Positions 43,273 to 52,198 of a DNA stretch of 64,000 nt are shown here, piece by piece. Every line of letters begins with the position of its first letter. The stretch's first letter is position 1. The translations under genes and the position numbers were made by a program. This DNA comes from Bradyrhizobium japonicum USDA 6. GTDB lineage: Bacteria; Pseudomonadota; Alphaproteobacteria; Rhizobiales; Xanthobacteraceae. The stretch covers positions 3,760,001-3,824,000 of the forward strand of contig NC_017249.1 in the NCBI RefSeq assembly GCF_000284375.1, given 5' to 3'. The notes under the pieces were generated by a model. It did no database searches. It was given only the letters and a program-made list of their open reading frames with translations, and was not told the origin of the DNA.

Positions 43273-44659
43273 CCAGCCGCATGTCTGCCTGATCGTCGAC
43301 AACCCGCTTCGCGACCTCGAAGGGCTGGTGTTGCTGGCGCGCCAACTGGCAACGCGCGGCGCACTGGCCACGCTGGTGCCGATGTACGAGCAGGGGTTCG
43401 ATGTTCTGGCGCTGCGGCCCGATATGGTGCTCGTCAACTACATCCGGCCCAACAATGTCGACCTGATCAAATCCTATAAGCGCGCGGGAGTTCTGGTTGG
43501 CGTTCTGGACACCGAGGGCATCGGCGGCAAGAACGCCGACCAATTCGCCGGCATGGTGAAGGGGACCGGATGCACCGACCTCGTCGATCTCTATTGCGTT
43601 TGGGGACAGGCGCAATATGCCGCTTTCCTGCGGCAAGGCACTGTCCCCGCTGAGATCCTTCGCGCGACCGGCTGCCCCCGGTACGATTTCTGCGCGCCCC
43701 CCTGGCGTGCCGCATTGCCCGAACCGTCGGTAGCGTCGGGTTATGTCTTGATCAACACGAACTTTCCGACCGTAAACCCGCGATTTTCGGGCAGCTCCTC
43801 CGACGAGGAGGGGGCCATGGTGCAGGCTGGTTTCACCCGCGAGTTCGCGCGCCAGTTCATCGCAGACGGCCGGGAAGCTTATCGCCACACGCTGGGCATG
43901 GCGATCGAGCTTGCGAAGCATTTTTCCGACGTGCCGTTTGTGTTGCGGCCGCATCCGTTTGAAAATCTCGATTCATACGGGGGCTTCGCCGACTTGCCGA
44001 ATGCAAGCGTGATCCAGAGTGGAACCTCGCTCGAATGGATCAGCGGTGCGCGCCTGCTGGTTCATCAGAATTGCTCGACCGCCATCGAGGCCACGATGCT
44101 GAACGTGGAGCCGCTGAGCATGGAGTGGTTCAACACGCCGGCCCTTCGGCTCGATGCGGCGACCCGGGTCAGCCGTCCGGCGCGTAGCGAAGCGGAGCTG
44201 ATCGAGTTGGTGCGGCAGGGCCTTGAGGGCAAGCTGGCGCAACCCTCTTCCGAGATTGTGGACTTTCGCCGGGAAATCATCAGCGATCTCTACCTTGCCA
44301 TGGACGGCGCGAGCTCCGTTCGGGTTTCGGAGGCAGTGTTGTCGACGATGGCCGTGGCCGAGCAGGATCTCCGTCCGGCGGCCGGGTCGCGCTCGCCGTC
44401 GCTTCGCGGGCTCGCGGCGGCGGCCGCCCGTCGCACCTTGGGGCACAGGGCAAGCAGGGCTTTGCGTCGCCTCTACGGCTCGGCCGAGGGCGAGCGTCGC
44501 CGTGCGGGCAAGCAATTCGGCGATGGACTGGTCAACACCATATTGCAGCGTATCGACGCTGCTTCGGTGGACCGGCGCCGGTTTGTCGCCCGGACGCCCG
44601 CAAATATTCGGGGCGGCATGTTCAGTGGCGCCAGCCTGCAGCTTGCGGAAGTGAACTGA
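43265..44659 (+). CDS. Surface carbohydrate biosynthesis protein, candidate nonulosonate transferase
   Basis: A 464-residue protein with a GT-B-like layout. 'CLIVDNPLRDLEGLVLLARQ' is at the N-terminus, 'GVLDTEGIGGKNADQFAG' follows, and the C-terminal half has 'PFVLRPHPFENLDSY', 'IQSGTSLEWISGARLLVHQN' and 'STAIEATMLNVEP'. This is the surface-carbohydrate-biosynthesis (SurfPolysacc) pattern, shared by capsule proteins that use Kdo- or sialic-like donors. A start inside pseI (GTG, eight-base overlap) makes it the best candidate for the transferase of activated pseudaminic acid. Catalytic proof is lacking. Confidence 0.7.
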   Translation: MADQPHVCLIVDNPLRDLEGLVLLARQLATRGALATLVPMYEQGFDVLALRPDMVLVNYIRPNNVDLIKSYKRAGVLVGVLDTEGIGGKNADQFAGMVKGTGCTDLVDLYCVWGQAQYAAFLRQGTVPAEILRATGCPRYDFCAPPWRAALPEPSVASGYVLINTNFPTVNPRFSGSSSDEEGAMVQAGFTREFARQFIADGREAYRHTLGMAIELAKHFSDVPFVLRPHPFENLDSYGGFADLPNASVIQSGTSLEWISGARLLVHQNCSTAIEATMLNVEPLSMEWFNTPALRLDAATRVSRPARSEAELIELVRQGLEGKLAQPSSEIVDFRREIISDLYLAMDGASSVRVSEAVLSTMAVAEQDLRPAAGSRSPSLRGLAAAAARRTLGHRASRALRRLYGSAEGERRRAGKQFGDGLVNTILQRIDAASVDRRRFVARTPANIRGGMFSGASLQLAEVN

Positions 44660-44662
44660 ACC

Positions 44663-46171
44663 GTGCTGCGTCGGTTTCTTCATAACACCGCAATCTCGGC
44701 CGTCGCCTATGGCGTTGCCGGGGTGCTGGGCCTGTTCGCGGTAGGCCTAATTGCGAAGTCCTATGGGCTCGCGGTGCTGGGGCTTATCGTGCTCTTGCGC
44801 TCCTTTCTGCCCAGCGGCTTTCTCGCAGTGATTGATCTCGGCGTTTCCGAGATCACGACTCAGGTGATTGCGCGGGGGCGGCTCGGGGATTGGTCCACGG
44901 CCGGTGAAAAGGTTTCGTTGCTGACCATGCTCGCCCTGGTCACCGGATTGCTCTCGGGCGTACTGCTGTGGTTTTGCGCGGCGGACCTGGCCGCCATCTT
45001 CAAGGTTCACGCCGATCAGTCCGCGGATTTCATTGCCATCTTGAAGGTGACCGCGCTGATCATGCCAATCGCCTTCCTGGGGCTGGCCGCCGAAGGAGCG
45101 CTCAAGGGATTTGAGCAGTACAGCTGGCTGCGATTGACCGAGGTGGCGGGAAGCGTCGCCTACGTGGGATCGATCTTCATCGCTGTCTGGAGCAACCTTT
45201 CATTTGCCTGGATCGCCTACGCCTATCTCGCGACGATTGTGGCCAAATACGTGGTGCTTGCGCTCGTCGTCTGGCTCTTTGCGCGCAACACCTCGCTCCG
45301 TTTCAGGTCATGGACACCCTCGAGCCGGCACGACGTGGCCTACAGGTGTTGGCTGATGTTTAACAACCGTATCGCAGGCACTTTCCAGCAGACGCTGGTT
45401 CCGCTGGCTATCGGTGCACTCTACAGTCCCGTCGAAGTGGGAACCTACGACGTGCTGACACGCCTTCCCCGCTTTCTCAAGACGACAATGAGCCCGCTCT
45501 ACTCGGCAATTCTTCCGATTTCGGCACATCTCGACGAACGAACCGACGTTAGACGATTGCAATTGCTGGGACGAAATGGCCTCGTTCTACCTGCCGCCAT
45601 CGTTGTGCCAATCCTTGTCGTCGTTGCGTTGTTTTCTCAAGACATATTGCGGGTCTGGGTCGGGCCCGAGCATTCGAGCGAATGGCCGTGGTTGGCTCTG
45701 TCGCTGTTGGTTCCCGCTGTGACTGTCATGCTGGGGGCCGGGCAAACCGCTTTGATGGTCAGGTCGGATTTCCTGCGTCTCAACACGCGGCTGCTTTATC
45801 TGCAGGTCCTGGCGCAGTATGTGGTGACAGCACTGACGCTGGCATGGCTGCGCGAGCGTGCCTTCATATTGGGGTGGGTGCTATCTTATGTCGTATTTGC
45901 GCCCCTGATCGCGCACCGCATGCTCTCGGTCATGCACCTGCCAAGGATGTTGTTCTGGGAGCAACTGGGCAAGCAGACATTGGTGGCCGCTGTGCTCGCC
46001 GCGGGGACGATCGCCTATAAGACCTATTCGACGCCGTACACCCTTCCGGCACTGATCATCGTGGGAGCGATTGCCTGCCTCGCCGCATGGGTGCTGAGCG
46101 TCGCTCTGATCCTGTCACAGAGCGATCGCGCCATGTTCGGCAAATTCGCCCGCGCGCTGACGCAGCGGTGA
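44663..46171 (+). CDS. Wzx-type oligosaccharide flippase (second copy)
   Basis: A 502-residue polytopic protein with about 14 helices. It opens 'NTAISAVAYGVAGVLGLFAV' and continues 'AKSYGLAVLGLIVLLRSFLP', as MOP-superfamily flippases do, and has the typical mid-protein 'YDVLTRLPRFLKTTMSPLYS' stretch. It should flip the pseudaminate-containing repeat unit. The start is GTG, three bases after the preceding stop. It is followed by a 257-bp stretch (46172-46428) in which I see no gene. Confidence 0.88.
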   Translation: MLRRFLHNTAISAVAYGVAGVLGLFAVGLIAKSYGLAVLGLIVLLRSFLPSGFLAVIDLGVSEITTQVIARGRLGDWSTAGEKVSLLTMLALVTGLLSGVLLWFCAADLAAIFKVHADQSADFIAILKVTALIMPIAFLGLAAEGALKGFEQYSWLRLTEVAGSVAYVGSIFIAVWSNLSFAWIAYAYLATIVAKYVVLALVVWLFARNTSLRFRSWTPSSRHDVAYRCWLMFNNRIAGTFQQTLVPLAIGALYSPVEVGTYDVLTRLPRFLKTTMSPLYSAILPISAHLDERTDVRRLQLLGRNGLVLPAAIVVPILVVVALFSQDILRVWVGPEHSSEWPWLALSLLVPAVTVMLGAGQTALMVRSDFLRLNTRLLYLQVLAQYVVTALTLAWLRERAFILGWVLSYVVFAPLIAHRMLSVMHLPRMLFWEQLGKQTLVAAVLAAGTIAYKTYSTPYTLPALIIVGAIACLAAWVLSVALILSQSDRAMFGKFARALTQR

Positions 46172-46428
46172 TCTTGTTGCATCAATCCAATTTCGCTGTC
46201 GGCGAGCGGTCGGGGCAGCGTCAGAGTGTCGGCATCCTCGGCACGGTCGGGAGCGCTGGCTCCGGAACTCGGCTGGTCCCTCCTGGATCCGATGCTGGAG
46301 GCCTTGATCAGGCCCGGTCTTCATCTAAAATTGAGGAGCTGAAGCGGCCAACCGCCGGCAGCTTGCAGAATTGACCGGCGCTGCACACAAATAGCCGGCA
46401 TTTGCGTTAAGACAGGCGGGAGAATTTC

Positions 46429-47181
46429 GTGTTCAGGCTTCCCAGTTTCCACCCCAAGGTTCTCCTCTGGCGTGCTGCGACCAATATCGGGCCTCTGCCC
46501 GTGCTGGTGAGGGCGCGGGAGTCTGCCGTATGGCAGGATTTCTGGCGGACCGAAAGGAGCGAGGCAGCGTTTCTCGACTATGCAAAGAATACGCCCTTGC
46601 GGGATTGGCTTGCGAACTATTGCGCCGGCCTGCGGCCGGAATCGGTGGTCGAACTCGGCCCGAATGTCGGGGCAAATCTTCAGGCGATTTGGCGGGCCGA
46701 TCGCAACATCAAGCTTTATGGCGTCGAGCTGAACGACAACGCCGTCAAATGGGGCATGCAACACATGCCAGAGGGCTGCGGAGCGAAGCTGCTGACCGGT
46801 TCGATGGCCGATGTGGCGGGCGTGCTCGAGCGCAACGGCATCGAGGGTGCGGACGTGGTCTTCAGCTGCGGTGCCACAATGCACGTAAACGACGAAATCT
46901 TCGCAGCCGCGAAGCAACAGGCACTCAAACTTGCCCGCAAGGCGATTATCCACGTGGAGTACAATGCTTGGACTCCAGCGGAACTGCAAAACGGACGAAA
47001 TTGGCGTTCGTCTTTCCTGTCAGATCGCTGGGTTCGGGACTATGTAGCGGAGTACGAATCCATGCCCGGCGTTTCCCGCGTCGATTGCATTCGCATACCG
47101 CCGGAGATCAATGTCGCGCGCAATATCGGTCGACTTTGGATCAACGATATGACGGCCATGATTGTCGTTCATCGGAACTGA
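46429..47181 (+). CDS. Class I SAM-dependent methyltransferase
   Basis: A 250-residue protein. The SAM-binding motif I is 'VVELGPNVGANLQAIW', motif II is 'LYGVELNDNAVKWG', and the catalytic-side strand is 'GADVVFSCGATMHVND'. It resembles methyltransferases of pseudaminic-acid and flagellin-glycan clusters in general layout, but the acceptor is unknown; O-methylation of a terminal sugar is a reasonable guess. The start is GTG with GGCGGGAG upstream. It reads in the same direction as the flippase and dioxygenase genes. Confidence 0.82.
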   Translation: MFRLPSFHPKVLLWRAATNIGPLPVLVRARESAVWQDFWRTERSEAAFLDYAKNTPLRDWLANYCAGLRPESVVELGPNVGANLQAIWRADRNIKLYGVELNDNAVKWGMQHMPEGCGAKLLTGSMADVAGVLERNGIEGADVVFSCGATMHVNDEIFAAAKQQALKLARKAIIHVEYNAWTPAELQNGRNWRSSFLSDRWVRDYVAEYESMPGVSRVDCIRIPPEINVARNIGRLWINDMTAMIVVHRN

Positions 47182-47369
47182 GCGATCGGGTACAAAGATC
47201 GATTCCCGCTCTGGCGACAGGGGATCCGTTTCTACATCTTCTAGGATGTCCGGTTCCGGAGGGGTACTCTTCGGTTGCCCATAATGCATGGATTTGCTAA
47301 GGGGCAAATCGCTTGACCGGGCCGGTCAAGGGGTCTGAACGATATTCCGGCAGGTTGGGGACGACAAAG

Positions 47370-48257
47370 ATGGGATTGATGTCCAGGGCGCTTTGGCAGG
47401 TGAACCGGTCGCCGCTGCGATGGGCAGTCAAGACGGGTGTCAGCACCTGGCATTACGGCGCCAAACGGCAGCGCAAGCAAGAGTTGAACGGCTTGGACGT
47501 CAGCGCGGCGCAGAAGGCCGCGGCGAAGGATTTGAATCGCGACGGTTATGCCATCGTCAGCGAACTGATCGACCCCTCCTTGCTGCAGCAGCTTGCCGCT
47601 TCGGGCGAAGCAAAGCTCTCGGAAATCGACGCCGCCGACAAGCAGCAGGCCGGATACTGGAAAAAATTCCTGGTCCACTTGCTCGACTCGGAGATGGTCG
47701 ACGGCAAACTCGCGGCCGATAATCTGTTTGTGCGCTACGCTCTGCAGCCAGGCGTGGTGAATGTCGTTGCCTCGGCGCTCGGGGAAGTCCCCTGGCTCGA
47801 CTACGTCATGCTGTCGTATTCGAGGCACACCGGGCAGGCGCTCGCGTCATCGCAACTGTGGCATCGTGATCATGACGATGTCAGGGTGGTGAAGTTCTAT
47901 ACCTATCTGACCGACGTGCAGGAGGACGCCGACGGTCCCTTCACGTTCCTGTCGCGGCAATCGACCGATCGATTTGGCTATCCGCTGCTCGGAAGTCATT
48001 TCAGTGACGACGAGGTATTCGGGAAGGTACCGCGTCAAGACGTGAAGGTGATGAAGGCGCCTCGTCTTGTTTCGTTCATGATCGATACCAGCCGTTGTCT
48101 GCACATGGGCAGCCGGATCGCCCCCGGTCATGGCCGGCTGATGTACACCGCGACCTTCATTGCTTTTCCCCGTATGTTTCCCGGGGGCAAGAACCGGCCG
48201 TTCCGTGCAACTCCGGGCACCTCCGAACGGGACAAGTTGATCCTGGGGCTTGGTTGA
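47370..48257 (+). CDS. PhyH-like 2-oxoglutarate/Fe(II) dioxygenase
   Basis: A non-haem iron oxygenase of 295 residues. The HxD pair of the metal site is in 'LWHRDHDDVRVVKFYTYL' and the distal His and Arg are in 'CLHMGSRIAPGHGRLMYT', as in phytanoyl-CoA dioxygenase relatives. 'EDADGPFTFLSRQS' is also typical. It would hydroxylate a C-H bond of a lipid or sugar using oxygen and 2-oxoglutarate. I chose ATG at 47370, preceded by GGGGA; a TTG at 47313 with AAGGGG is an alternative. Its position between two methyltransferase genes suggests hydroxylation followed by methylation. Confidence 0.78.
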   Translation: MGLMSRALWQVNRSPLRWAVKTGVSTWHYGAKRQRKQELNGLDVSAAQKAAAKDLNRDGYAIVSELIDPSLLQQLAASGEAKLSEIDAADKQQAGYWKKFLVHLLDSEMVDGKLAADNLFVRYALQPGVVNVVASALGEVPWLDYVMLSYSRHTGQALASSQLWHRDHDDVRVVKFYTYLTDVQEDADGPFTFLSRQSTDRFGYPLLGSHFSDDEVFGKVPRQDVKVMKAPRLVSFMIDTSRCLHMGSRIAPGHGRLMYTATFIAFPRMFPGGKNRPFRATPGTSERDKLILGLG

Positions 48258-48328
48258 CCTTGGCGTTTCCGCTATCGCGAACGGCGAGGCCACCGAGATT
48301 TCCATGGATCAGCAATCTAGAGGCGTAA

Positions 48329-49198
48329 TTGACAGTGTCGCCTGATATCGAACCGGCATCGACGCTGGAGTTGTCCCGTGCCTATGCGTCGGACTTCGCA
48401 CGGAGCCTCCTTCGCCTTGCCTTCAAGAATGTCAAACGGACGGGCGACGTCGTCGATTCCGAATACAATGGCGGCGCCTGGGACAGGGTGCTGAACGAGC
48501 GCGCCTGGCTCGATGCGCCTCTGGAAGAGTTTCTCGCGGGGCAGAGTCGCTCACCTCGACTGGCCAAGGTAAACGGTCAACTCGTACGTATCGCCACGAA
48601 GGACTATTACAAGTATCGCATCCGGGCGCTGTCGGAACTGATGATGCGCCACGTCGGCGATGCGACGTCCCTGGTCGAATTGGGCTCCGGGACCGGTTAT
48701 AACCTGTTTTCGCTCAGCTTGGATCCTCGCTGGACGCAACTTCGCGGCTTCGACATCGCGCCGAACGGCATTGAAGCGGGACGACAGATCGCGCGCCATT
48801 ATGGCCTGGATGGGCGCGTCAGCTTCGACCGGATCGATCTGACGGACGCACATGATCCCCAGTTCAGCCAACTCGCAGGCGCAACGATCTTCACTCACTT
48901 CTGCATTGAGCAAATCCCCTACGCCGTGGATGCCGTGATCGAGAACATTCTGCGGGCGCGGCCGGGCCGTGTCGTGAACATCGAGCCCGCGATCGATATG
49001 CTGAATTTGTCGGATCCGCGCGATCTGGCCAGTCGGATCTACTTGAAATCAGTGGATTACCAGACCCGTCTTTTCGCTTTGCTGGATGAGCTCGAGCGGA
49101 AGGGGCGGATTCGCATTCTTGCTCGCGAGCGGATGGCCTACGCTCCCACATTGCACAACGACGGTCTCTTGTATGCATGGGAGCCGCTGAGCGGTTGA
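48329..49198 (+). CDS. Class I SAM-dependent methyltransferase
   Basis: A 289-residue protein. The SAM-binding motif I is 'LVELGSGTGYNLFSL', motif II is 'RGFDIAPNGIEAGRQIA', and the mid-domain strand is 'ATIFTHFCIEQIPYAVDAVI'. An N-terminal helical extension of about 110 residues contains 'EYNGGAWDRVL'. The acceptor is unknown. The start is TTG with AGAGGCG upstream; GTG two codons later is possible. It follows the PhyH-like gene after about 70 bp and may act on the hydroxyl it creates. A GC-rich hairpin (49231-49248) lies between this gene and the next. Confidence 0.8.
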   Translation: MTVSPDIEPASTLELSRAYASDFARSLLRLAFKNVKRTGDVVDSEYNGGAWDRVLNERAWLDAPLEEFLAGQSRSPRLAKVNGQLVRIATKDYYKYRIRALSELMMRHVGDATSLVELGSGTGYNLFSLSLDPRWTQLRGFDIAPNGIEAGRQIARHYGLDGRVSFDRIDLTDAHDPQFSQLAGATIFTHFCIEQIPYAVDAVIENILRARPGRVVNIEPAIDMLNLSDPRDLASRIYLKSVDYQTRLFALLDELERKGRIRILARERMAYAPTLHNDGLLYAWEPLSG

Positions 49199-49259
49199 TC
49201 GAGCCAGGCTTCCAGTTCGAGGCTTTCCAGGGCGCGCCTCGCCGCGCCGGGTTGCGTGG

Positions 49260-50711
49260 ATGGGGGAACGTGAAGTGGGCGCACTGCTGTGGGAGTTCGA
49301 AACGCTGCTCTCGTTGCTGTTGAATGCAGCCGTTACGTTGTTGGTTCTTGCGCTTATCTTCCGAATTTCGCTGAGCCAGCCCGGATTGCTTTTCCTCACT
49401 TTCTTTTTCTTCTTTTATTGTGCCTGGAGACTCGTCTCAGTCTTCTACATTGACGTATTCGGACCGATCGTCTCCGAGCAGCTGGAAAGAAGCATTGGTC
49501 CCGGGCTTGCGGCGGTGCCGCTGGGCGCCAGCCATGTCCTTGTCCTCCTGATGTTGCTGGTCTCCTTTCATCCACAGCGTTTGAAGGCTCTCGCGGCCGC
49601 GTCCAATTTCAAAATGTCGAGTTTCCTGCCGACCGGACGTCTCGATTTGTTCAATCTGGCGTTCTGGGTCATCCTCTTGTTCGAGGTTGCTCTCTGGATC
49701 GAGATGTTGACCCGGGGGACGATCCCGCTTTTCAGCAAAATCGAACGGCTGGACTATTCGCGGCAATTCGGAGGCTTTCTCCACGGACGACTGATGGATT
49801 GGGGGCCGATGCTGGCTTTCCAGCTAGGATTGCTTTTCGCGACGCCGGTGCTGCGTGGCGCACGCTTCGACTACCGATTTGGAGCGCTGTTCGGCAGCCT
49901 GATGGTTTATCTGCTCTTTGTCGGGCACAGGTTCTCGTCGTTCTTTCTGTATTTCTCGTTCTTCATTATGCCCATGGGCAGCATTGTCCTGGGGCGCAGC
50001 AAAGCCGCAGCGTTCGACAACTTGGCATTCTACCGCATGCTGCGCGCTCTGTGGTTGCCGGTGGCCTGTCTTGGTGTCCTCGTTCTGGGGGCTCTCACAT
50101 ATTCCTATACCGTCGTGCGTGGCGCGGAATCGGAGTTGCTTCAGGCCAAACTCACCCAGCGGCTCCTGGTGCAGCAGGGCGAGATGTGGTGGATGACGTA
50201 TGAGCGCGTTTTTCTGCACGGGGACTGGAACGCGCCTCTGGCCTTCGTCAAGCTTTTCCTGGATCCTTTCAACCCCAACCGCAATTCGACGATGCAGCTG
50301 CTGATGGAGCTTGGTCTGCCGATCGAGCGCGCGCATGCCTTGCTCGATCTGGGGGTGGCCTACACGGGCGGCTGGCCGGAAGTCTTGTTCGAACTTGGTG
50401 GACCGGTTAACGGATTTATTCTGGTTGTGCTTTCGGCAATCATGTTTTCGGAGTTCTTGTTCTTGGTGACGCGCTGTATCGTGGAGCAGCGATATGCCAC
50501 TTGCTTTTTCCTGACGCCAATATTGTATGCAGTTGAAGTCTACCTCGCGTCGGGAATGATGAATTCGTTTATCCAATTGACCTTTATGACGAAATTGGGG
50601 GCTGCGATTTTCGTTTACGTCCTGGAAGATAGGTGGCGGGCGAGGTTGATGGTATCGGCATCGCCTGGAGCGGGCCAAGCGATGGCACTTGAGAAGGAAG
50701 TCACGCCATGA
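49260..50711 (+). CDS. Polytopic membrane protein, candidate Wzy-type polymerase
   Basis: A 483-residue protein with about eleven hydrophobic helices, among them 'LLFLTFFFFFYCAW' and 'SSFFLYFSFFIMPMG'. A long hydrophilic loop in the second half contains 'DPFNPNRNSTMQLLMELG'. Wzy polymerases share this topology, and the gene overlaps a Wzz-like gene by four bases, which is strong context. The base composition is clearly more A/T-rich than in the gsp genes, as often seen for wzx/wzy acquired by transfer. A GTG at 49275 with GGGGGAA upstream is an alternative start. Confidence 0.68.
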   Translation: MGEREVGALLWEFETLLSLLLNAAVTLLVLALIFRISLSQPGLLFLTFFFFFYCAWRLVSVFYIDVFGPIVSEQLERSIGPGLAAVPLGASHVLVLLMLLVSFHPQRLKALAAASNFKMSSFLPTGRLDLFNLAFWVILLFEVALWIEMLTRGTIPLFSKIERLDYSRQFGGFLHGRLMDWGPMLAFQLGLLFATPVLRGARFDYRFGALFGSLMVYLLFVGHRFSSFFLYFSFFIMPMGSIVLGRSKAAAFDNLAFYRMLRALWLPVACLGVLVLGALTYSYTVVRGAESELLQAKLTQRLLVQQGEMWWMTYERVFLHGDWNAPLAFVKLFLDPFNPNRNSTMQLLMELGLPIERAHALLDLGVAYTGGWPEVLFELGGPVNGFILVVLSAIMFSEFLFLVTRCIVEQRYATCFFLTPILYAVEVYLASGMMNSFIQLTFMTKLGAAIFVYVLEDRWRARLMVSASPGAGQAMALEKEVTP

Positions 50712-51538
50712 GAGATGCGACGGCTTCCCTATCGGCTGTTTCCTATGTCGGCGGGATGTTCAGCTATCTGACCCGCGCGGTTAGATTTCGGCTGAAGTCC
50801 GTTGTCCTGATTCCGCTTGTTGCAGCGCTGGTTGTGTTCGTCGCAGACTGGATGCGTCCCGTCGGTTACGCGGCGCAAGCCGTTGTGCGGGTCGGCCGGG
50901 TTGATGGAGCCGAGGTCGCGCCGATGTCCTCGATCGTATTCCAGATGAACTCGGCGTCGTTCAAGCGCCGGGCGTTCGGGACCGCGGACTCATCGGCTGA
51001 TGGCGACGCCAAGGCACGTAGATTGATGCTGGACAGCTTCGATGTGCGGCCTGCAACTTCCGAAATGCTCGCTCTGTCCGTCGGTGCTCCGAGTGAGCAA
51101 GCCGCCACCGAGGCGCTCCAGGCCGCAGTGCGGACGCTGAACGCCGATCAAGAGAAGATTCGTGCGCCAGCGCTCTCTGAGGTCAACACCCAGATCGCCT
51201 TGGTAGATTCCAATATCGCCAGTCTCATCAGGGTTCGGGAGGAGCTGGCGTCCCTTGGCTCGATCGGTGTGAGCGATCCAGCCTCGTTGATGCTGCGGCG
51301 AGTGTGGTTGCTCGATCTGATTGTGCGCAACGAGGAAAAGTTGGTGGTTGCGACGAACGATCGACGCGCACTGGCGGAGCGGATGGGGCCGTCCAAGACC
51401 TACCCCGCGACGCTCAGCGACGATGTCACGGTCCGGCAGGTTTCCCCAAATCCGCTTCGGCACGCAATTTTCGCCGGTGCGATCGTTCTGCTGATCATGC
51501 TCGTATACGCCATGGTGAGCAGGCCAGTATCAGCTTAG
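50708..51538 (+). CDS. Wzz-like chain-length determinant
   Basis: A 276-residue protein with two membrane segments ('SVVLIPLVAALVVFVADWM' near the N-terminus and 'HAIFAGAIVLLIMLVYAMV' at the C-terminus), flanking a helical periplasmic domain. That is the PCP/Wzz layout. 'VSPNPLRHAIFAGA' provides the Pro-rich start of the second segment. No Walker kinase domain follows, so it is PCP1-like. It would set the length of the polymer made by the preceding Wzy-like protein, with which it overlaps by ATGA. Confidence 0.75.
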   Translation: MRDATASLSAVSYVGGMFSYLTRAVRFRLKSVVLIPLVAALVVFVADWMRPVGYAAQAVVRVGRVDGAEVAPMSSIVFQMNSASFKRRAFGTADSSADGDAKARRLMLDSFDVRPATSEMLALSVGAPSEQAATEALQAAVRTLNADQEKIRAPALSEVNTQIALVDSNIASLIRVREELASLGSIGVSDPASLMLRRVWLLDLIVRNEEKLVVATNDRRALAERMGPSKTYPATLSDDVTVRQVSPNPLRHAIFAGAIVLLIMLVYAMVSRPVSA

Positions 51539-51638
51539 ACTGCCGATCCATTCGCGGGTTGTCGATGCCGGCATGTGAGATGAGCTCGGCCGCGGATCGG
51601 GCGACTCTAGGCCAAATGGTTGCGGAGCCTTCTTCAAC

Positions 51639-52198
51639 GTGCAAAATCCCGCTGATCCTGGGCATGACGGAAGCGAGCTGACGGACCGGCTGAGACGCCC
51701 GGCCGTATTCTTCGATCGCGATGGTGTGCTCAACGTCGACAAGGACTATGTGCACAGGATCGACGACTTCGAATGGATGCAGGGAGCGCGCGAGGCCGTC
51801 AAGCTGTGCAACGATCTCGGCTATTACGTCTTCGTCGTCACCAATCAATCGGGCGTCGCCCGCGGCTACTTTAGCGTGGATGATATTCATCGTCTGCACG
51901 ACTGGATGAATAGCGAGCTGGGCGCAATCGGCGCCCATATCGACGACTTCCAGTACTGTCCCTACCATGAGGAGGGCACGGTCGAGGCGTACCGACGCGC
52001 GAGCGACCGGCGCAAGCCGGCCCCGGCATGATATTGGATTGCATGAAGGCGTGGCCGGTCCGCGCCGAGGGCAGTCTGCTCGTCGGCGACAATGCCCGCG
52101 ACATCGAGGCCGCCGTCGCCGCGGGAATACCCGGACATCTGTTCCGGGGAGGCGATCTGGCCGCATTCCTTCGTCCGCTGCTCGCCGCCCGGAGCTAG
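51639..52198 (+). pseudogene. gmhB: D-glycero-heptose-1,7-bisphosphate phosphatase-like HAD protein, one-base frameshift as sequenced
   Basis: A HAD phosphatase of the GmhB/HisB-N type. Motif I is 'VFFDRDGVLNVDKDYV', motif II is 'VVTNQSGVARGYF', and the zinc-loop region has 'YCPYHEEG'. The frame then stops at 52029-52031 in the middle of the conserved KPxPGM motif. One base later the reading continues 'GMILDCMKAWPVRAEGS' and 'LLVGDNARDIEAAVAAG' to a TAG at 52196-52198. Adding one G near 52025 gives 186 residues, the normal size. The start is GTG with GGAG 11 bases upstream. Its product would serve heptose synthesis for LPS core or glycan. Confidence 0.82.

Noticed and set aside
46172..46428. 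Possible small gene between the flippase and methyltransferase
   Set aside because: The open frame there continues from inside the flippase in another frame and shows no start signal or motif.
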